A stretch of 15,004 nt of DNA from Lachnospiraceae bacterium (lineage in GTDB: Bacteria > Bacillota > Clostridia > Lachnospirales > Lachnospiraceae): positions 1-15,004 of the forward strand of contig CAAFJI010000238.1 of the NCBI GenBank assembly GCA_900763175.1, in the 5' to 3' direction. The notes beneath the pieces are model-generated. The model made no database searches. It saw only the letters and a program-made list of their open reading frames with translations, and was not told the DNA's origin. Numbering within the stretch: position 1 is the first letter of the stretch; the number at the start of each line of letters is the position of its first letter. The translations under genes were made by a program, and so were the position numbers. Positions 14,551-15,004 of this stretch are shown one piece after another.

Positions 14551-14697
14551 TTATTTCCTCTTTCTCTCTGCTGTAAAGTCTCCGGACATACCTGCCCGAT
14601 TTCTTTTTATAATAGCAAGATTTTCAGATTCTGTCCAGCTTCCATATATATCAATTTCTTTTCTTTCGAAGAAATATTCTCTAACTTTTTTTTTCAT
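14551..14697 (-). other. Candidate 48-codon ORF just upstream of the AAA+ gene
   Basis: An ATG-started frame (14695-14697) runs 48 codons to TAA at 14551-14553, in the same frame as the AAA+ gene and one codon before its ATG. The product would be basic, opening MKKKVREYFFERKE. No convincing ribosome site precedes it, and the strong promoter at 14609-14637 lies inside it, so transcription from that promoter would skip its start. It may be a chance frame, a leader ORF or a remnant of an N-terminal extension. Confidence 0.25.
14609..14637 (-). promoter_or_regulatory. Promoter of the AAA+/Nudix unit
   Basis: The minus strand reads TGGACA (14632-14637), 17 bases, TATTAT (14609-14614), each 5/6, and TGC precedes the -10 as an extended -10 element. 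Start of transcription would be near 14602, giving a leader of about 55 nt to the AAA+ ATG. Confidence 0.65.
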
Positions 14698-14748
14698 TGC
14701 TAACTATAGTTTTCCACTAAAAATATTACTCTTTTTACAAAAAAAGGC

Positions 14749-14777
14749 TTGCCAAAATGAGTTTTTTCGTGTATTGT
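14749..14777 (+). promoter_or_regulatory. Possible plus-strand promoter
   Basis: TTGCCA (14749-14754), 17 bases, TATTGT (14772-14777): 5/6 and 4/6 matches at ideal spacing, in very AT-rich DNA. It points toward the terminator at 14905-14945 and could produce an RNA of about 160 nt. Confidence 0.3.
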
Positions 14778-14783
14778 ATTAGA

Positions 14784-14942
14784 CGGATAGCTTTCCAATA
14801 AATTGATTTTTTCTTAAAATTTGTTATATATATTGATTTTTAGAGCGCAGAAACCATAGTCCCTCCCAAAGCTTCTAATGGAATGCTGCATTCTAAAAAT
14901 AAACAATCCCGGGTTCTTCGGAAGAGTCCGGGATTTCTTTTT
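14784..14942 (+). ncRNA. Candidate small RNA ending at a strong terminator
   Basis: No plus-strand gene precedes the terminator at 14905-14945, and the only promoter-like site on that strand is at 14749-14777. The first half of the stretch is AT-rich; the second half (about 14840-14900) is more mixed, containing GAGCGCAG and CCCTCCC. No start codon with a ribosome site is visible. The identity rests on promoter and terminator alone. Confidence 0.25.
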
Positions 14943-14945
14943 GTT
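14905..14945 (+). terminator. Strong intrinsic terminator
   Basis: A 14-base stem (14905-14918 with 14922-14935, AATCCCGG.../...CCGGGATT) closes a CGG loop and is followed by TTTCTTTTTG. Two inner pairs are G-U on the plus strand but A-C mismatches on the minus strand, which favours plus-strand use. The minus strand also has a T-rich tail (GTTTATTTTT), so it could also end a minus-strand gene lying beyond the right edge, for example one stopping at the TGA at 14988-14990. Confidence 0.75.
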
Positions 14946-15004
14946 TCGGAGCATTTTGACAGCAGGAAGCTGATTTTCCCATGGGGTTCACGCAAGACAA
15001 AGAA

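Noticed and set aside
1..15004. CRISPR array, tRNA, rRNA or insertion sequence
   Set aside because: I looked for regularly spaced repeats, cloverleaf and rRNA sequence and transposase motifs on both strands and found none.

Overview
The window looks like chromosome from a low-to-mid GC Gram-positive, most probably a gut Lachnospiraceae-type Clostridium relative. The evidence is indirect: strong AGGAGG ribosome sites, sigma-A-like promoters, a TPP riboswitch with an intrinsic terminator as its switch, an Ala-rich signal peptide ending AFA on a small exported protein, and codon usage of that flavour. The species cannot be named from the sequence. Every confident gene lies on the minus strand, so the window is read from right to left.

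Layout, in transcription order. (1) 15004-14698: no recognisable protein gene; a strong hairpin terminator whose wobble pairs favour the plus strand, and a possible short plus-strand RNA. (2) 14697-12544: a likely two-gene unit encoding a Lon-like AAA+ ATPase without a protease domain, then a Nudix hydrolase; a small ORF overlaps its promoter. (3) 12491-9300: a thiamine-precursor uptake operon: promoter, TPP riboswitch, terminator, thiamine-binding MTH1187-type protein, ABC permease, NMT1/THI5-type binding protein, ABC ATPase, and a long hairpin terminator. (4) 9271-1205: a complete four-gene SMC anti-plasmid defence operon (Wadjet/JetABCD) of the TIGR02677-TIGR02680 kind, which I place as type III. 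All four genes overlap their neighbours. (5) 1204-428: a consensus promoter directly after the jetD stop drives a small exported protein. (6) 427-1: no confident protein gene, but a perfect-consensus promoter drives a possible structured small RNA, followed by a protein-like 45-codon frame between direct repeats and a weaker promoter pointing off the left edge.

How the parts work together. JetC (SMC ATPase), JetA (kleisin-like) and JetB (KITE-like) should form a loop-extruding complex that recognises circular DNA of limited size, and JetD (Toprim nuclease) should cut it. The thi operon should be switched off by TPP when the cell has enough thiamine. It appears functionally unrelated to the defence operon and is separated from it by a terminator. 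The AAA+/Nudix pair has no assigned role. The most notable items are the intact Wadjet locus, the protease-less Lon-like ATPase with Asn in Walker B, a binding protein without a lipobox, and two candidate small RNAs.
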